Positions 24,953-37,643 of a stretch of DNA of 64,000 nucleotides are shown one piece after another. The notes under the pieces were generated by a model. That model searched no databases and was not told the DNA's origin. It saw only the letters and a program-made list of their open reading frames with translations. The position numbers were made by a program, and so were the translations under genes. Numbering within the stretch: the stretch's first letter is position 1; each line of letters starts with the position of its first letter. Source of the stretch: Phlebotomus papatasi (taxonomy: Eukaryota; Arthropoda; Insecta; Diptera; Psychodidae). The DNA is taken from contig NC_077224.1 of NCBI RefSeq assembly GCF_024763615.1, positions 49,052,712-49,116,711 on the forward strand, in the 5' to 3' direction.

Positions 24953-25384
24953 TAGGGTAAGTGTGCCAAATTTCGGCATAGTTGCATGCAAGCGTCAAAG
25001 TCTCAAGTTTGAAATGTAATATTTTAAATACAAATTGATTTTTTTTTATTCTTTCTTCTGAAAGAGTGTTGCTTGGAACTTTGTAAAGAGTTTACCGCCT
25101 TTATTTGCTCTAAAATCATTCTTAATACATTTTAAAATAAATAAAAATATAGACATAGCTGTGGTGCCCTATTTCGGCCACCTTCATTCTCATTGTTCCT
25201 TTCCCTTCGAAAATTCTTCCAATGTCTTTTTCAACTCATTTCGTTTGTCGAAGCTACATTTTTTGTTATTCTTTTACATTGTATAATCTCTAGAGTACGT
25301 AAAATCTAAAAGTTCATGGAAATTCGAGGAACAAAAGAGGTGGCCGAAATTGCAAGCTGGCCGGAATTTGGCACACTTACCCTA
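24953..25384. mobile_element. MITE, TTTCGGCC family, complete
   Basis: The left end is TAGGGTAAGTGTGCCAAATT and the right end the complementary AATTTGGCACACTTACCCTA. The interior has GGTGCCCTATTTCGGCCACC. A partial copy lies at 7753-7945. Confidence 0.75.
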
Positions 25385-26621
25385 TATATACATATATATG
25401 CAGAGTTTGTTGCCGGTGGAAAATGTGCACAACATTACGAGATAAATTGCTCCATAAAGCATCATTTTGAACATTTATATCAATATTGTCTCTGTGTCTT
25501 TCAATCTGTCTCTCTTCGTGTCTTCAGGGTTGAATTTAATGCTGGTGTGGTATCCCTGGAGGAATTTCCTCTAAAAGTCTCTTGTTGAATATTTGAAAAG
25601 TTCTTCCGTTTCCCTGTCTCACTAAATTCAAATTTGACCTATTTTCGCGCCATATCGTCTAGAGATGTTTCAAAAATAATTCTACGAACAATACAAACAT
25701 TACAACTTCTTTGTTTTTAACAATTAACTCCTTTTGGCATCAACGACCCAAAACCCATATCTTAAGATATCACTTACAACCACAAATAACATTATTTATT
25801 TCATATTTATTATTCATTACACCCCTCGATGGCAGTACAGCTTTTCTTGTGGACGATACTGAATTATTGATAATCTACAAAGTGCCTTCTATCTTTTTTA
25901 ACAAACAGGTACATTTGTTCCCGTAATAAGGCAATTTTGTTAAGGAATCTATTGAGAAGAGAAATAATATTGAGCAGTGAATTTACTGCAGTATATTATA
26001 TAAAGGTATTCTTATAATTTTACCATTTTTTAGAATTTTGATATTAACCTTTCATGGTAACCCGCGTGGAAAAGTTAATTAGAAAATGGATTTCTTTATA
26101 AATATTTAGGATTTAATAAGGGCTAATGAGCCTTTTATATTAGATGACAAATTTTCAGCTTTTATACTTTTTAATTTCTTAGAGCTTTCTTAAAAGTTCA
26201 TTAATTAAATTTAAATACTTCACTGACATTAGATTCTTATGATTTCTGCAATATTAATTTGAAAAAGATAAGTGAAAATCTTTCAGCAGTATCTTGATTA
26301 TTGCCATTATCTCTTACTAAGAGAGACTGGAACAGAATCAGTCAGCAAATGACATTTTTCTTTGCGTGTAATTTATGAGACTGGTAAATATTTCAATGAG
26401 TAGAAAGGGAAGTGTTTACTCTGAATAAATAGTAATTTGCTCAATTTTCCTTATGAGGCAAATTATAAAATTCCACTGTTTAATTCTACCCCGACCCCGA
26501 GCTAATTCTTCCCCATTTCCTATATTTTCTTATCGATAGAGCTGAACTACAGCAAAAATATTTTAACTCAAAATTTAAAATATAAAATATCCCAGGTAAC
26601 GGACAAATTGTCGTGAACTCA
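25385..26621. other. non-coding stretch, nothing recognised
   Basis: Starts with a short TATATATACATATATA run. Frames at 25316-25588 and 25711-25926 have no supporting motif. Confidence 0.5.
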
Positions 26622-26830
26622 CTAATTAATGATAACTTTTCGATACCATCGAAAGGACAATTTCATAAATCACATAGATTAAAAGAATATCAGGATTTTT
26701 ACACATTGTTTGTTGGACCATCAATTGTAACACTCTTGGTAGAATACAAATGTAAATAAATAAAATTAGTTATCATTTTAACTATTCTGAGTCGTCAGTC
26801 GATACTATCGAAAAGAAGTTATAATGTCAC
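26622..26830. repeat. inverted-repeat element, TCGATA family
   Basis: AATGATAACTTTTCGATACC near 26628 and the complementary GATACTATCGAAAAGAAGTT near 26803 flank about 150 bp. The same words end the stretch 38911-39226. Confidence 0.4.
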
Positions 26831-27151
26831 TCCTGGTATCTTATAACATTTTTCTCCGCAAGAGGGCACTGTTTTCTACCGCGCGTGGCGCTAGCAACAG
26901 TTTTCAAGTTTTGATACTCAAGCTTTTAATAAAAATTTTATCACATTGAACACAAAAGTTTTAACTATATTTTGTGTATGAAGTTTTTAAAATTATTAAT
27001 ATTTTTTTCAAAAATTTCATTAATTTAGTAATTCAATAAATTGTAATAGTTCGTAAACCTATTGCAATGTCAAAATGTTTGATCGTATTACTCTGTTCAT
27101 GTTTTAATGCAGTTGAAAGCTTTACATTTCGATCGATCGGATTTTTAATAA

Positions 27152-27371
27152 TAGGGGAAGTACTCTCCCTTCGAACGTTCATGCCTTCGAATAATGTGAA
27201 CTTTTATTTAAGTTTTCCTAAGAGACTTTAACATTTCTGTTAAATATTTGTTAGCTTATTATCAATTATTGATAATTATGTGACAATCATGTAGAAATCT
27301 CTTAGGAAAATTAAAAGAAATTTATATTATTCTAAGGCATGAACCTTCGAAGGGAGAGTTACTTTTCCCTA
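27152..27371. mobile_element. MITE, CCCTTCGAA family, intact
   Basis: The left end is GGGGAAGTACTCTCCCTTCG with AACGTTCATGCCTTCGAA. The right end carries GGCATGAACCTTCGAAGGGA with TTACTTTTCCCTA. This uninterrupted copy defines the ends of 17225-17669. Confidence 0.75.
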
Positions 27372-27408
27372 ACTCAATAACTTAAAAAATACCATTCTAA
27401 ATCATTTA

Positions 27409-27941
27409 TACGAGGAGTGTTCAAAAAGTATGATACATTTTTATTTTTCTCGAAATATTTATTCATCAAAATCTATTTTGTTCCCTTCAAAATAATTTCT
27501 GTGAGATAAAATGCACTTGTATTTAAGCTTTTTTCTATCCTCGAAGTCTTTCTGATATGCAGTTTTTGATATGACTTTTAGAGCTCTTCCGGCGATGGGA
27601 TTTTTAGCTCCTTAGTCATGCCTAAACGCCATCTATTCATGAAGTTTTCCAGTTCTAGGAATATTAAATAGTCTCTAGAGATCAATTCTAATAAAAGCGA
27701 TTACCGATCGTTTGACCGATTTGGACGATACCGATTTTGACCAAAAAATCACGAAAAAACAGGGATGTATGGTATGGAGAAGCTTTCCGAACTAACTTCT
27801 CTACCATACGTTTCATTCCCAAAACATCCAAAAAGAATTGCATGGAATGAATGAGCTGACATGCCGATAAGCTCAAATACTTCTTTAACAGTGATTCTAC
27901 AATTTTCCACAAATCACCTTACTTTTTGAACACACCTGGTA
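27409..27941 (-). pseudogene. mariner-like transposase remnant, internally deleted
   Basis: TA flanks both sides, and the inverted ends are GAGGAGTGTTCAAAAAGTA and the complement of TACTTTTTGAACACACCTGG. On the minus strand the upstream half encodes a helix-turn-helix-like stretch, split over two frames, with R-x-T-V-x-E-V and S-x-x-S-F spacing as in mariner transposases. The downstream half (about 27570 to 27480) encodes FEDRKKLKYKC followed by YFEG, like the mariner C-terminus. The catalytic DDE/D core is missing, so the copy cannot be autonomous. A mariner-family assignment is fairly safe; the clade is not. Confidence 0.7.
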
Positions 27942-28590
27942 TGTTTATACCAATTTCTCAAGTTGTATTTTTTTCATTAAGATACTTTTCTTCCGCTCAA
28001 ATCAAATAAAGAATGCAAACAAAATCACACAAATTTGGCAAAATCTCGTGTGTTTCTAAAATCAAATATAAAAATTCTTGGAAAATTTTATTGAAACTTT
28101 GGAAAACTTTCTTATTTATAAAAGAAAATCGTGCAATAGAATTGTCTATTATTTTGCAAATACTTTTTCCTACAAAAATATGCACATTCTACTAAAGATT
28201 AGAAAATCTACAGTGGTATTCGACTGCAAATAACAAATGTTATATATTTCTTCAAATTTCAAAGCATCATACTTTTGATAGCTTTATTTAAAAATTTCTA
28301 GGATGTTTTCTAATTTGCTGATTAAATATTCAAATATTTATTTAATTGCAATAATAAAACTGGAAAATTAGAAATTATCACAAACACAAAACCTTCGTAT
28401 TTTAATTTTAAAAAGTTTTCTTTTCACAAATTAAATAGGAAAATTAAGCTTTTAAATCATCTTAGGACCTTTTGAACCGAGAGGGCATTTTAAATCGAAA
28501 TATCATTTTCGAAATAAAAAACTCCCATTGAGCTTTGCTTCAGCCTATTAACGTATCTTTGAACACCTACTATGTGTAATATAATTGAGA
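27942..28590. other. non-coding stretch, nothing recognised
   Basis: AT-rich. Around 28465-28545 there is weak similarity to the left part of 16469-16560 (TCGAAAT, CCCATTGAGCTTT words). Confidence 0.4.
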
Positions 28591-28599
28591 AAATACAAT

Positions 28600-29300
28600 T
28601 TTCGATGGATCCCGGTAAAAATCTCTAAAGCCAAAATACCGGACAACAAAATTTGGCTTTCGGGATTTTAACCCATTCGGGATTTTGGCTTTTAGGGATT
28701 TTAGTTTTTCGGTATTTTTGCATTCGGATTTTGACCCATTCGGAATTTTGGCTTTTAAGGATTTTATTTTCTCGGGATTTTGCCTTTCTGGTTTTTGGCT
28801 ATCCGGATTTCGAGCCATTAGGCGGCATTTCGACCTATTCGGGATTTTGGCTTTCGAGATTTCAACCCATTTGGGATTTTGGTTTTTCGGGATTTTAGCT
28901 TTTATGGTTTTTGTCTATCAAGATTTTGACCCATTCGGGATTTTGACCGATACGGCGGCATTTTGCCATATTCACGATCTTGGCTTTTTGGGATCTCGCT
29001 TAGGGATTAGCTTTCGGGATTTTGGCTATCGGTATTTCGTCGCGTTCAGTTTTTTGGCTTTTAGGGATTTTAGTTTTTCGGTATTTTAGCATTCGGATTT
29101 TGACCCATTCGGAATTTTGGTTTTTAAGGATTTTATTTTCTCGGGATTTTGCCTTTCTGGTTTTTGGCTATCAGGATTTTGACTCATTGGCCGGCATTTC
29201 GACCTGTTCGTGATTTTGACTTTTGGGATTTTGGCTTTTAGGGATTTTAGTTTTTCGAAATTTTGTTTTGCGGGTTTGTGACGTTCGAAATTTTGGCCGC
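28600..29300. mobile_element. fold-back-like element with 15-bp arrays, asymmetric
   Basis: A minimal left arm (GATCCCGGTAAAAATC, AAGCCAAAATACCGG near 28610-28650) is followed by about 650 bp of GGGATTTTGGCTTTT-type repeats. A higher-order duplication is visible: the block near 28690-28800 recurs near 29050-29170. Open frames here are repeat artefacts. Confidence 0.6.
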
Positions 29301-30585
29301 CACCTCTTTCTATACATTCTCATAAACCTTTACTCGTCGGAATCAAATATCAATTAGTCAGAACAAATTAATGAAATTGATGACAAATTTATTAGAATAA
29401 GGTTCAATGAAAGTTTTGTTGTAAAGTGAAAATTAATTTTTATCTTAAAGTTTCGTTTTTAATTGATGCAATAAGGGAGAATGGCTGGAAAATTTTCATA
29501 GTAAAGTTCATAGCTGGTCAGGGTTGAGAGGAATGTACCTCTTCCCCTCTATTATTACACTCCGAGATAAAACTAATGTGCAAAAATCTATAACCAGATG
29601 AAATAAATATAGATAAGGTATTTTTGGCAATTTAAAAAATATTAATCGTTTTTTCTTGAGCCAAAATCGCTATCAATCAGTGAATGACAGTGTGGAATAG
29701 ATATATACAAAGTATCAAATACAGGAACAAAAAAATTATTCAGGAAGCAAATGTGGTCATCGTAAACCACAAAACCACTCTTATTTGAAATTAGAGTGAA
29801 ATCCTGCGAACGTTCTCACGACGGAAGAAAGTAATTTCATCCATTTCCTTCAACACACTGTTTTGAATGCTAGCAGTTTGGCACACCACCAAGGGACAAA
29901 AAACCGTTTACAGGAGTTTCCTAGGCTGATTTGGAGGCAAGGGATATTTGGAGTGAGAGTAAATGGATGAATAGCAGGAAGTTACATTAGAATTTTTATT
30001 GCCTTGTTTGCAGACATTATTTTCATAAAGTTTAAAGAAATTATATAGAAAGTATTTTTTAGAGAACTCGGCTCGCGCTCTCAAAAATTGTGTGTAACCT
30101 TTCGGGGAGGGATTTTTTGGTGAGACTCTGTGGGCTTCCGATTACATCTACTTTTATAGGGACTTGAGTGAAAGTCTCAAGGAAAAAAGGTGTGGAAATT
30201 GCTGGTGAAATGGGTGGGAAAATTTCCATTTCTTTCACGTCTCTTTCGCGTCCCCCAAGAGACGCTCCCTAAACGCGTGACAACCCTCTGAAACAATATC
30301 TATCGAATCTTATGAGTAATCTATCAGAATACTCTGCATATAAAATTCGACTTATATCGGTGGATTAACAGTGACTTTTCATCAGTTCTTGTAATCGAAA
30401 TCCACCCACGATTTTTATTATTATGGCTTAAAAATAAATCAGAAATCAATGATCTGGGGTATTACTGAACCCTTCTTTTCATTCTCAAAACTGTTATGGT
30501 TATGGCATATTATAAAATTTTGAAATATATTCCAAAAATACTTGAAAGTCTTTATTTTAAGTTTCTTTTTTTAATATCATAGATA
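29301..30585. other. non-coding stretch, nothing recognised
   Basis: No supported frame. Around 30060-30290 the sequence is somewhat richer in GC but has stops in all frames. Confidence 0.45.
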
Positions 30586-30730
30586 CGGGTGACTTTGCCC
30601 TACTACTGATCGAAAGCTTTTCTATAATTCTAGCACTCAGGGATCGTGAAGACCATTCTCAACTGCTAGAATTAAAAAAAAAGCTTACGAACAGTAGAGA
30701 GTAGTCACTACCAGAGGCCATAGTCACCCG
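30586..30730. mobile_element. 145-bp palindromic MITE
   Basis: The left end CGGGTGACTTTGCCCTACTA and the right end GTAGTCACTACCAGAGGCCATAGTCACCCG pair at their tips (CGGGTGAC/GTCACCCG). They pair again inside through TTCTAGCA and TGCTAGAA. Confidence 0.5.
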
Positions 30731-32189
30731 CATCATCGGTACGTTTCAATAGACATTAGCGGAATGTAGGCAGGCTTCACACGTGTGAGCTTTCGAACGA
30801 TGCGAATTTTCTCTTTATTTCCAAAGAGTTGGTTCCGCATTTCTTAGCCATAAGTTAAGTATTTATGAACCTTATCTTTATTGTAAAATAGGCAGCCAAG
30901 CCCTTCTTTTCTAGGTGCTAGGAGCACAAGTAGAAAATTGGCCCACAATGGATAATTTTGATGACGCACATTTCATTTGATTTCTCATAGTTAAACTAAT
31001 TTAAAAAAAAATCACTTACACAGTGGATGAAGAGTATACTTGAGATGATATTTACGTAATAATTTTTTGCATCGGCGGGAAACTATTTTCACGGTGGCGG
31101 AAAATTCGCAAGTACTACACTGTGTGTGGTTTCAAACACTGAATGTGTGAGCGTTCGCACATCCATCAGACAACTCCAACTTGAAAATCATAACCTCAAT
31201 AAAGCCTCATAAGCCACAGTGAGACATTTGTGGTCATTTCCTCTTCGACAGACTTATAGTCTCCTTCCCATCTCCATGAGACGACGGTTATTGACAGTGT
31301 GAACCGTGTGAACATGTTCAAATTTTCGATATTCATTTGGAAGAAAAAACAGTGCTCCAAAAAATTGAGAAAAAAGTGTTTTAAAGATCTTCTATTAGTG
31401 CAGTGATAGTTTCCGCGGGTTCACGGGGGTACAGTATGACAACCGGAAAATAATTTCTAATTGTAGATAAAATTTATTTCGAGAAAAAAAGCAATGACGA
31501 ACTCAAACCCCCATCGTGTGAACGCTGCCCCCGGGGGCAAGAATCGCACAAATCGTCATATTTTTTTTCATTTTCCTATCCAGGAAAAACCAACAATTCT
31601 GTGATAGTGCACTAGGCATGCATAGAAACTTAAAAGATCAGAGAACTTTTTGGTGTAGTGCAATTCACTGCCCATTTTACAGTTTAGTCAGAAAAAGGTC
31701 CTGAATATGAAGCACGAAAAAATGTGCGAAGGCTGCCTACATTCCCCTACATCCACATATTTACATTGACCACAAAATATATCACGTGGTCGCAGTGTAA
31801 GTTATTAAAAAAAATAGTTTTTGATGAAAATAGCTAACAAGAGGAATTTAGAGAGTTTTTCTTATTTGATTTCGATTTTAATTCACCTAGTTTTCCACCT
31901 AAAGATTAAGAGCTTAAAAAAAACATTATTGATCTTGATACTTGAGCGATCCTTCAGAAGTACGCATTTCTTGTTGATAATATATCTTCAATGATAGAGA
32001 AGCCTGTTAGTCCATCAATCCGTTTGACTAAGAATACATGTTGAAGCCAGACGATTAAAGACAGCGACTTGGGGTCTTTTAAAATCTCTTGTTAAAAGGC
32101 CTTTTAATTATTAACATGACCGCCGTGCAATTTTTTCAGTTTTGGATATGTTTTAGTGTTTATCCATGCGGATTTGACCAGGTGTGAAT
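30731..32189. other. non-coding stretch, GC-richer, possible untranslated leader
   Basis: 31060-31740 is less AT-rich than its neighbours and holds a run of CG dinucleotides, but no frame exceeds about 30 codons. It could be a promoter or a 5' untranslated exon; nothing specific proves it. Confidence 0.3.
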
Positions 32190-32550
32190 ATGCGTTGAAT
32201 CATTCCTAATAAAGGTTTTTCAAGGTCATAGGTTAAAAAAGACTCTATAGAGCGAATTTATCAGACGAATGGGATCATTTTGGGCTCGTTGGAAAGGTCT
32301 TGGAATTTTTGACTAAACTGAACCGATTCCAATCGGTTTCCAACCGGTAATGAACCGGTTCATAGAAAATTCAATTATTTACTCCTGAGATGTATTTCGG
32401 GAAATATTTTGAGTAATTTATAAATCGGTTCATATCGGTTGGGAACCGGCATACGGTAAAACATGGAAAAGTACTTTTGAGGTGTAGCATCTAAGTCTCG
32501 AGTTCGATTACTTCGAAAAGCCTGGGATGCTTCGCCAGCTCTACCATCAA
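32190..32550 (-). repeat. dispersed repeat, ACCGATT family
   Basis: Reverse orientation relative to 15935-16425: starts CGTTGAATCATTCCTAATAA, has AACCGATTCCAATCGG and ACCGGTAATGAACCGG, and ends with GGGATGCTTCGCCAG. Confidence 0.6.
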
Positions 32551-32780
32551 TGAATAGATCAAAGTTTAAACATTTAGTAATTTAAAGATCAAATATTTGA
32601 ATGCGTATGAGTGACAATTACTGTGAATCGTATTAGAATTTAAGTGAGCAAGTATGATAGCACTTTTGAGATTATCCAAGGGAACATTTCGTTCGTAAGG
32701 TTTTTCAAAGTCAAACGACTAATCAGGCCTAGACGGAGAGTATTTCTCACCCTATTTGGACTCTTTTGAAAGGTTATTCT

Positions 32781-33166
32781 GAACGGGTCCCGGTCAAAAT
32801 CCCGAAAGCCAAAATCCCGAACGCCAAAATCCCGAACGCCAAAATCCCGAAAGCCAAAATCCCAAAAGGGCCAAAATCCCGAAAGCCAAAATCCCGAATT
32901 CTTAAAAGTGTTATAGCTACTCCCACGATTGTACCCGCGCTTGCTGGAGGCAAAGGGAAATCTTCTGTGTCTTGGGAAATTTTTCTAAACATTTTCCTCC
33001 ATATAATTTCATTCCTATCAGGATTTTGAACATTCGGGATTTTGGCTTTCGGGATTTTGGCCTTTTCGGGATTTTGGCCTTTTCGGGATTTTGGCGTTCG
33101 GGATTTTGGCTTTCGGGATTTTGGCTTTCGGGATTTTGGCTTTCGGGATTTTGGCTGACACCGTTC
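32781..33166. mobile_element. fold-back-like element with 15-bp tandem inverted arms, best copy
   Basis: The left arm (32797-32900) is about seven units of AAAATCCCGAAAGCC. The right arm (33017-33156) is about nine units of the complement, GGGATTTTGGCTTTC. Between them is a 110-bp spacer. The outer tips are GAACGG and CCGTTC. The structure recalls Drosophila fold-back elements, whose long terminal inverted repeats are also made of short tandem units, but the sequence is different and no protein is encoded. Confidence 0.75.
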
Positions 33167-34914
33167 TTGTCAAGTTTAAATCAATTTTAAATGATTTTGA
33201 ATTTTTAGCGAACTGATCCTGAAATGCATATTTTTTGATTTTTTTATTATATTTATTATATTATTATATTTTACTATACTTTTTTAACGAGAATTTTTTT
33301 GTCGCTAATCAAAAAATCTTACTACTAAATTTGTACACACGATATAATGTTTTCATGATATTTCCAAATGTAAAATTGTATAATTTTTCTTTACAATTTA
33401 TCTCCTTGCTATCATTCCATGAGTCATCCTATTAAAATGTTGTATTCTAAAGCATCTAATACACCAAATAATCAAATTTGATCAGATCTTCTGCCTCTCA
33501 GCACCCTCCAAGAATCCGCCTTTCAAATTTTTTCTTCGATGATATACGAAGAGCAATAAAATTCTTTGTAAACTCATGTAGTCATTTTTTTCTCTTTGGC
33601 CTAGGACAGAGCCAAAAAGGGCGCGCAAGAGGATGGAAAATCCCCGAGGAAACTAGAGAGAGTGACATCGAAAAAATTCCTTAAGAATGACGCTGGTAGA
33701 TAAACATTTTCATGATATAATGGAGGACAAATTATGTCATCAATGGAATTTTATTATCACCCATGCTTTTGTTGTTATTAATGGCATTGAGAATCGATGT
33801 GGAAAATATGAAAGTGAAAATTACCAATAATGCTATGGGGGTTATTGTCTCTAGTATCATCATAAAAAATTCATTTCTCCAAGATGGGAAAGTTTGTGGT
33901 ATTATGTATAGAAAGAAAGAAAAAGAGTTTCTCATTGATTCTGTGAAGGAAATCTTTCAAGCCTCAAAGGGTGGTTGAAATAACTCACTCAGCAAGAAAA
34001 AGTTGGTTAGTCACTTAAAATACCCCCATAAAATAATAAGTTTTCCTCCGAATTGCATGAATAATTCAATGAATAAACTTCTGCACCTGACTAAAAACTT
34101 TTCAAGTGAAAATTACCATCAGATGATGTCAACAGTGTCCTCATTATTATTTCATTATTATTGAGATAGAGTTCAATTAAGACATTTTAGCCTGAAATAA
34201 CAAATTAATATGCATTTTACGAGGAAGATTGTGAATAAAAACGAATGCAATTTTTAAAAACGATAAACCATTTTTTTAATTCTTTCCTTTTTTTTAAGAT
34301 TCTAGAATAAATTTTAAAATAAAGCGAAACCAGGGTATGAATTCTGAGACTGTGAGTTTATCACGTGATAAATTCACCGATCTGAGATCTCATTTTCTGA
34401 ATGTTTTAAGACACTTTCACAAAAATTATCATATAAATTCTAAGATACTATAATGAGTGTTTCACATCAGACTTTGTGCGAAAACTTAACGAAACACTCA
34501 CAAAAGGCGACCTAGAAGCTGCGAATTTCTCATCTGAATAACTCATGAATTTCAGAATTCACCCCCAGGGGCAAAATGTATCAAGCTGCAAATTTCAAAA
34601 TTTTATCTTGCAACACAAAATAAACTGAGGATTAGAATTTTGCTACTAAAACTCCAAAGAGGAATCCGGAAAGAAATGGGGCGGTTCAATTTTTTCTTTT
34701 CATATAATTTCTGAGAAATAACGTAGCGTTGTTTGTAGGTCCGTCCCGTCTTCGACTTTGAACCTTCGAGGGAACTCTATACCTCGACCCTGGGATAATT
34801 AGCATGCCTTTGATTTCCCCCACTCTCCCCATCCTCACCAAAACCATGTTTTTGGGATTGGTCGAAAACGTTTTATTATTGGAAATATTATAGAAATTAC
34901 CTAGCCTGACATTT
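33167..34914. other. non-coding stretch, nothing recognised
   Basis: 33230-33300 is almost pure A/T. Frames at 33478-33684 and 33763-33978 lack support. TTATCACGTGATAA at about 34358 is a short palindrome. Confidence 0.45.
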
Positions 34915-35300
34915 CGTCAATGCAGGAATATATCGTTAAATCAATCCTAACAAGGGTTCTTTTTAAGATCAAAGTTTTAAAAGGCTCTAGAGAGCGTATT
35001 TCTCAATATAATGGTATCATGATAGGGCTTGCTGGAAAGGTCTTGGACTTTCCAACAAGTCTAAACTCATTAATTTTGGTTATGAACCGGTTATGTTTTT
35101 TTTTTGTCTGAAAATTAATTCCAAATCATAAAAATATTTTGGAGAATCTTTCGAGTGATTTATGAACCGATTCGAATCGATTGAGATCAGTTAAATGGTA
35201 AATGACACGAAAGGTACTTTTAAGTTTTAGCATAAAGTCACGAGTTCCAGCACTTCGCAAAGTCTGAGATGTTCTGCCACACATTTGGATACGTTTTATA
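34915..35300 (-). repeat. dispersed repeat, ACCGATT family
   Basis: Matches 32190-32550 in order: CGTTAAATCAATCCTAACAA, TAAAAGGCTCTAGAGAGCG, ATTCGAATCGATTGAG and AGTCACGAGTTCCAGC. Another scrap of its start (GAATCATCCTTAATAATAGG) lies at about 35344. Confidence 0.5.
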
Positions 35301-35693
35301 GGTTTTATAGGCGGAAGTTTCATCTATATTGAGGAATGCCCTTGAATCATCCTTAATAATAGGTTTGCAAGGTCAAGGGTCTTGGAATTCCTGAGAAGTT
35401 AGAACAAGTTATGAACTTGAATTTTTGTCTCAATTTGAATAGTAGCAGAAAGTTCCAACTTGTGATAATGGTTTATCTCCCAATATGTTAAAATACTAAA
35501 GAATTTTATTAATCTTAACAAGAAATTGTTTTTGTGGTACTGAATCTAATTGACAAGATTGGAGGCGAAATCCTTGAATTTTAATTGAAGAATGAGGAAG
35601 CGATGTTTTGAACATTGAAAATTCAAAAATGATAAATTTCATTGCTATTAAATGAGGTATGTTCCATTTTTGTATAAATCAAAAAAGACTAGG

Positions 35694-36079
35694 TAGGGTA
35701 GAGTCAGCCGTTTTCGTCATGTAAGCACTTTTTCGCCACCTAATATAAAACAACTAATTTAAGGCATTTAAGAATAAGTTGCATTTCAACACTCATAATA
35801 CGTTCTATTCTAATATCCCAATACGTTATTACGTCTCTTAATTAATTGAAATTCGTTTTAAAACAGGTGGCGAAAAGTACTGAAACAAGCATAATTGGGG
35901 CAAATGCATATTTTTCAATGAGATTCTCTAAAATTCTCGAGACGTACGTATCCTAGATATATAGATAGATATTGCTTCAAAGTATCTTTATACAAAAATT
36001 CATTTTAGTCTGACAAAAATATCACACCTTACGAGGCCCCTAAAGCTTAATGGTGGCGAAAAGAACTGACTCTACCCTA
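35694..36079. mobile_element. MITE, TAGGGTAGAGTCAG ends
   Basis: The left end TAGGGTAGAGTCAGCCGTTT and the right end GGCGAAAAGAACTGACTCTACCCTA are inverted copies, with TTTCGCCACC and GGTGGCGAAAAG inside each end. Non-coding. Confidence 0.7.
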
Positions 36080-36282
36080 ATATCTTTTCTAAAATGAATA
36101 TTGATTTTTTCGCAAATCGATATCATCAGACATAAATCGCAAATCCGTTTTTGATAAAAAAAAATCATCAAAGTTCTTTTTTTGCTAGCGCATTCCTAAC
36201 TATGAAATATAACCATGTGAAATTGAATGTGCACTATCTTTATTGCAATTTTAATATAAATCAAAATAAACAAAATATTTTA

Positions 36283-36845
36283 GCCTTTTCAGGACTTTGT
36301 TCTACTGCTGGAATCCTTTTTTTTGCAACCTCCATCCCAATTATCCGTGGAATGTTTGGGGTTTTATGCTAAAAGCTTTCGATAGTAAGGGGCCAAGTAT
36401 AAACCATGATATTTGTCGATGGCAAATTGTATCATATTGTGTACGGTCTGTTGGAGTATATAGTGTATACGATAAATTGAAAGACATCGAACAGCATGAA
36501 GCATCCCAATTGAAAGAGGAAATTGGGATTGCAACTCTATGTGAAAAAGCCTAACAAATTGGACAACATTCAAATTTCATTTGGCACCTCAAAGTTCCTC
36601 GGTATAATGGATGATTGTGTAGTCTTTGGGAATTCACGTCACGTACAACCCCGTGCGGTCAGATATTGGCTTTCAGTTAGTGAGGGTCGGAATATACAAA
36701 ACAACCCCAAGTGAATCCACGCAGAAAAGTGGGGCTCTCTGCCAGCCATCACTGTTACAATTTGCCTCTAAATTTAGAATTCCATGTTCATGTTTACCAG
36801 TTCAGAAGCAAGGCGGACAGGTGGATGTGGTTAAGGTTTGATCTT
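36283..36845 (+). pseudogene. coding-like but broken stretch, unrecognised
   Basis: After a pyrimidine-rich CCTTTTCAG, which would make a splice acceptor, a frame encodes a hydrophobic run (STAGILFFATSIPIIRG) that could span a membrane, then a stop. Two other frames then take over in turn (ending near 36554, 36714 and 36841). The stretch is richer in GC than its surroundings. It may be a decayed gene or an untranslated exon; I recognise no family and chance is possible. Confidence 0.2.
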
Positions 36846-37216
36846 GCACAAGAATAAAGTATACTAGAAGATTGATAGTATTCCAAAAGTTTTTCTTTCT
36901 AAATTCATAAGTAACACACAAGAGTAAATTAAACTCTTATTATTTCCTATAATAAATAAATAAATCAGAATTACCAAAGAAGAAGTAGAATCATTGAAAA
37001 TTCCGAAAAATTGAAATGTGCTCTAAAACATTTAATATTTTAAGCTGTTAACATATAGTGATGCTGTTTGTTATTTAGGGAAATAGGGAACTTTCTTGTT
37101 CAATATTAAATCCCCAGTTTACCGTTAAGGATAGGTCTTTAAACTGAAGATTTAACCATATTACTCCCCTAAAAAGGTAAGATTTTTCAAAAAATTTTGA
37201 CTTAGGGTTGTATATT

Positions 37217-37643
37217 AGGGCAGAATCACATTGATATTAAAAAACTCGCTGTAGCCTCGTCGTATTTCGTTAATTCACGCATTTCATTGCAATTTCTACG
37301 CAAATTTTCCATTACTGTATTACCTTATCTTATACTCGGTGGCTCTAAAAGTGAAAATAATATAAGAAAGTTGAAGAAATAAAATAAAAATTCGATAAAC
37401 GGTGAGCAAAAAACTGTAAGAGAAATTAATCGTACAGTTTTTTGCTCACCGTTTATCGCATTTTCGTTTTATTTCTTCAATTTTCTTATATTATTTTCAC
37501 CTAGTGCCACCGAGTATGAGATAAGGTAATACGGTAATCGAGAATTTGCGTAAGAATTGCAATGAAAATACGTAAATTAACGAAATACGGTGAGGGCTTT
37601 GACGGTGACGGTGAGCATTTTACTGTCAATGTGATTCTGCCCT
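37217..37643. mobile_element. 427-bp near-perfect palindromic MITE
   Basis: The ends AGGGCAGAATCACATTGA and TCAATGTGATTCTGCCCT are exact inverted copies. The arms pair over most of their length (ATTTCGTTAATT, ACTCGGTGGC, AATATAAGAAA, CGATAAACGGTGAGCAAAAA), leaving a loop of about 25 nt at 37415-37440. Non-coding; it would form a long RNA hairpin if transcribed. Confidence 0.8.

Noticed and set aside
23553..29213. Many frames of 60-134 codons rich in F, R, G, L
   Set aside because: They read through 15-bp tandem units of fold-back-like elements; a period divisible by three without stops gives open frames by itself.
32797..33156. CRISPR-like array of short repeats
   Set aside because: Units are contiguous with no unique spacers, in inverted arms, in animal DNA.
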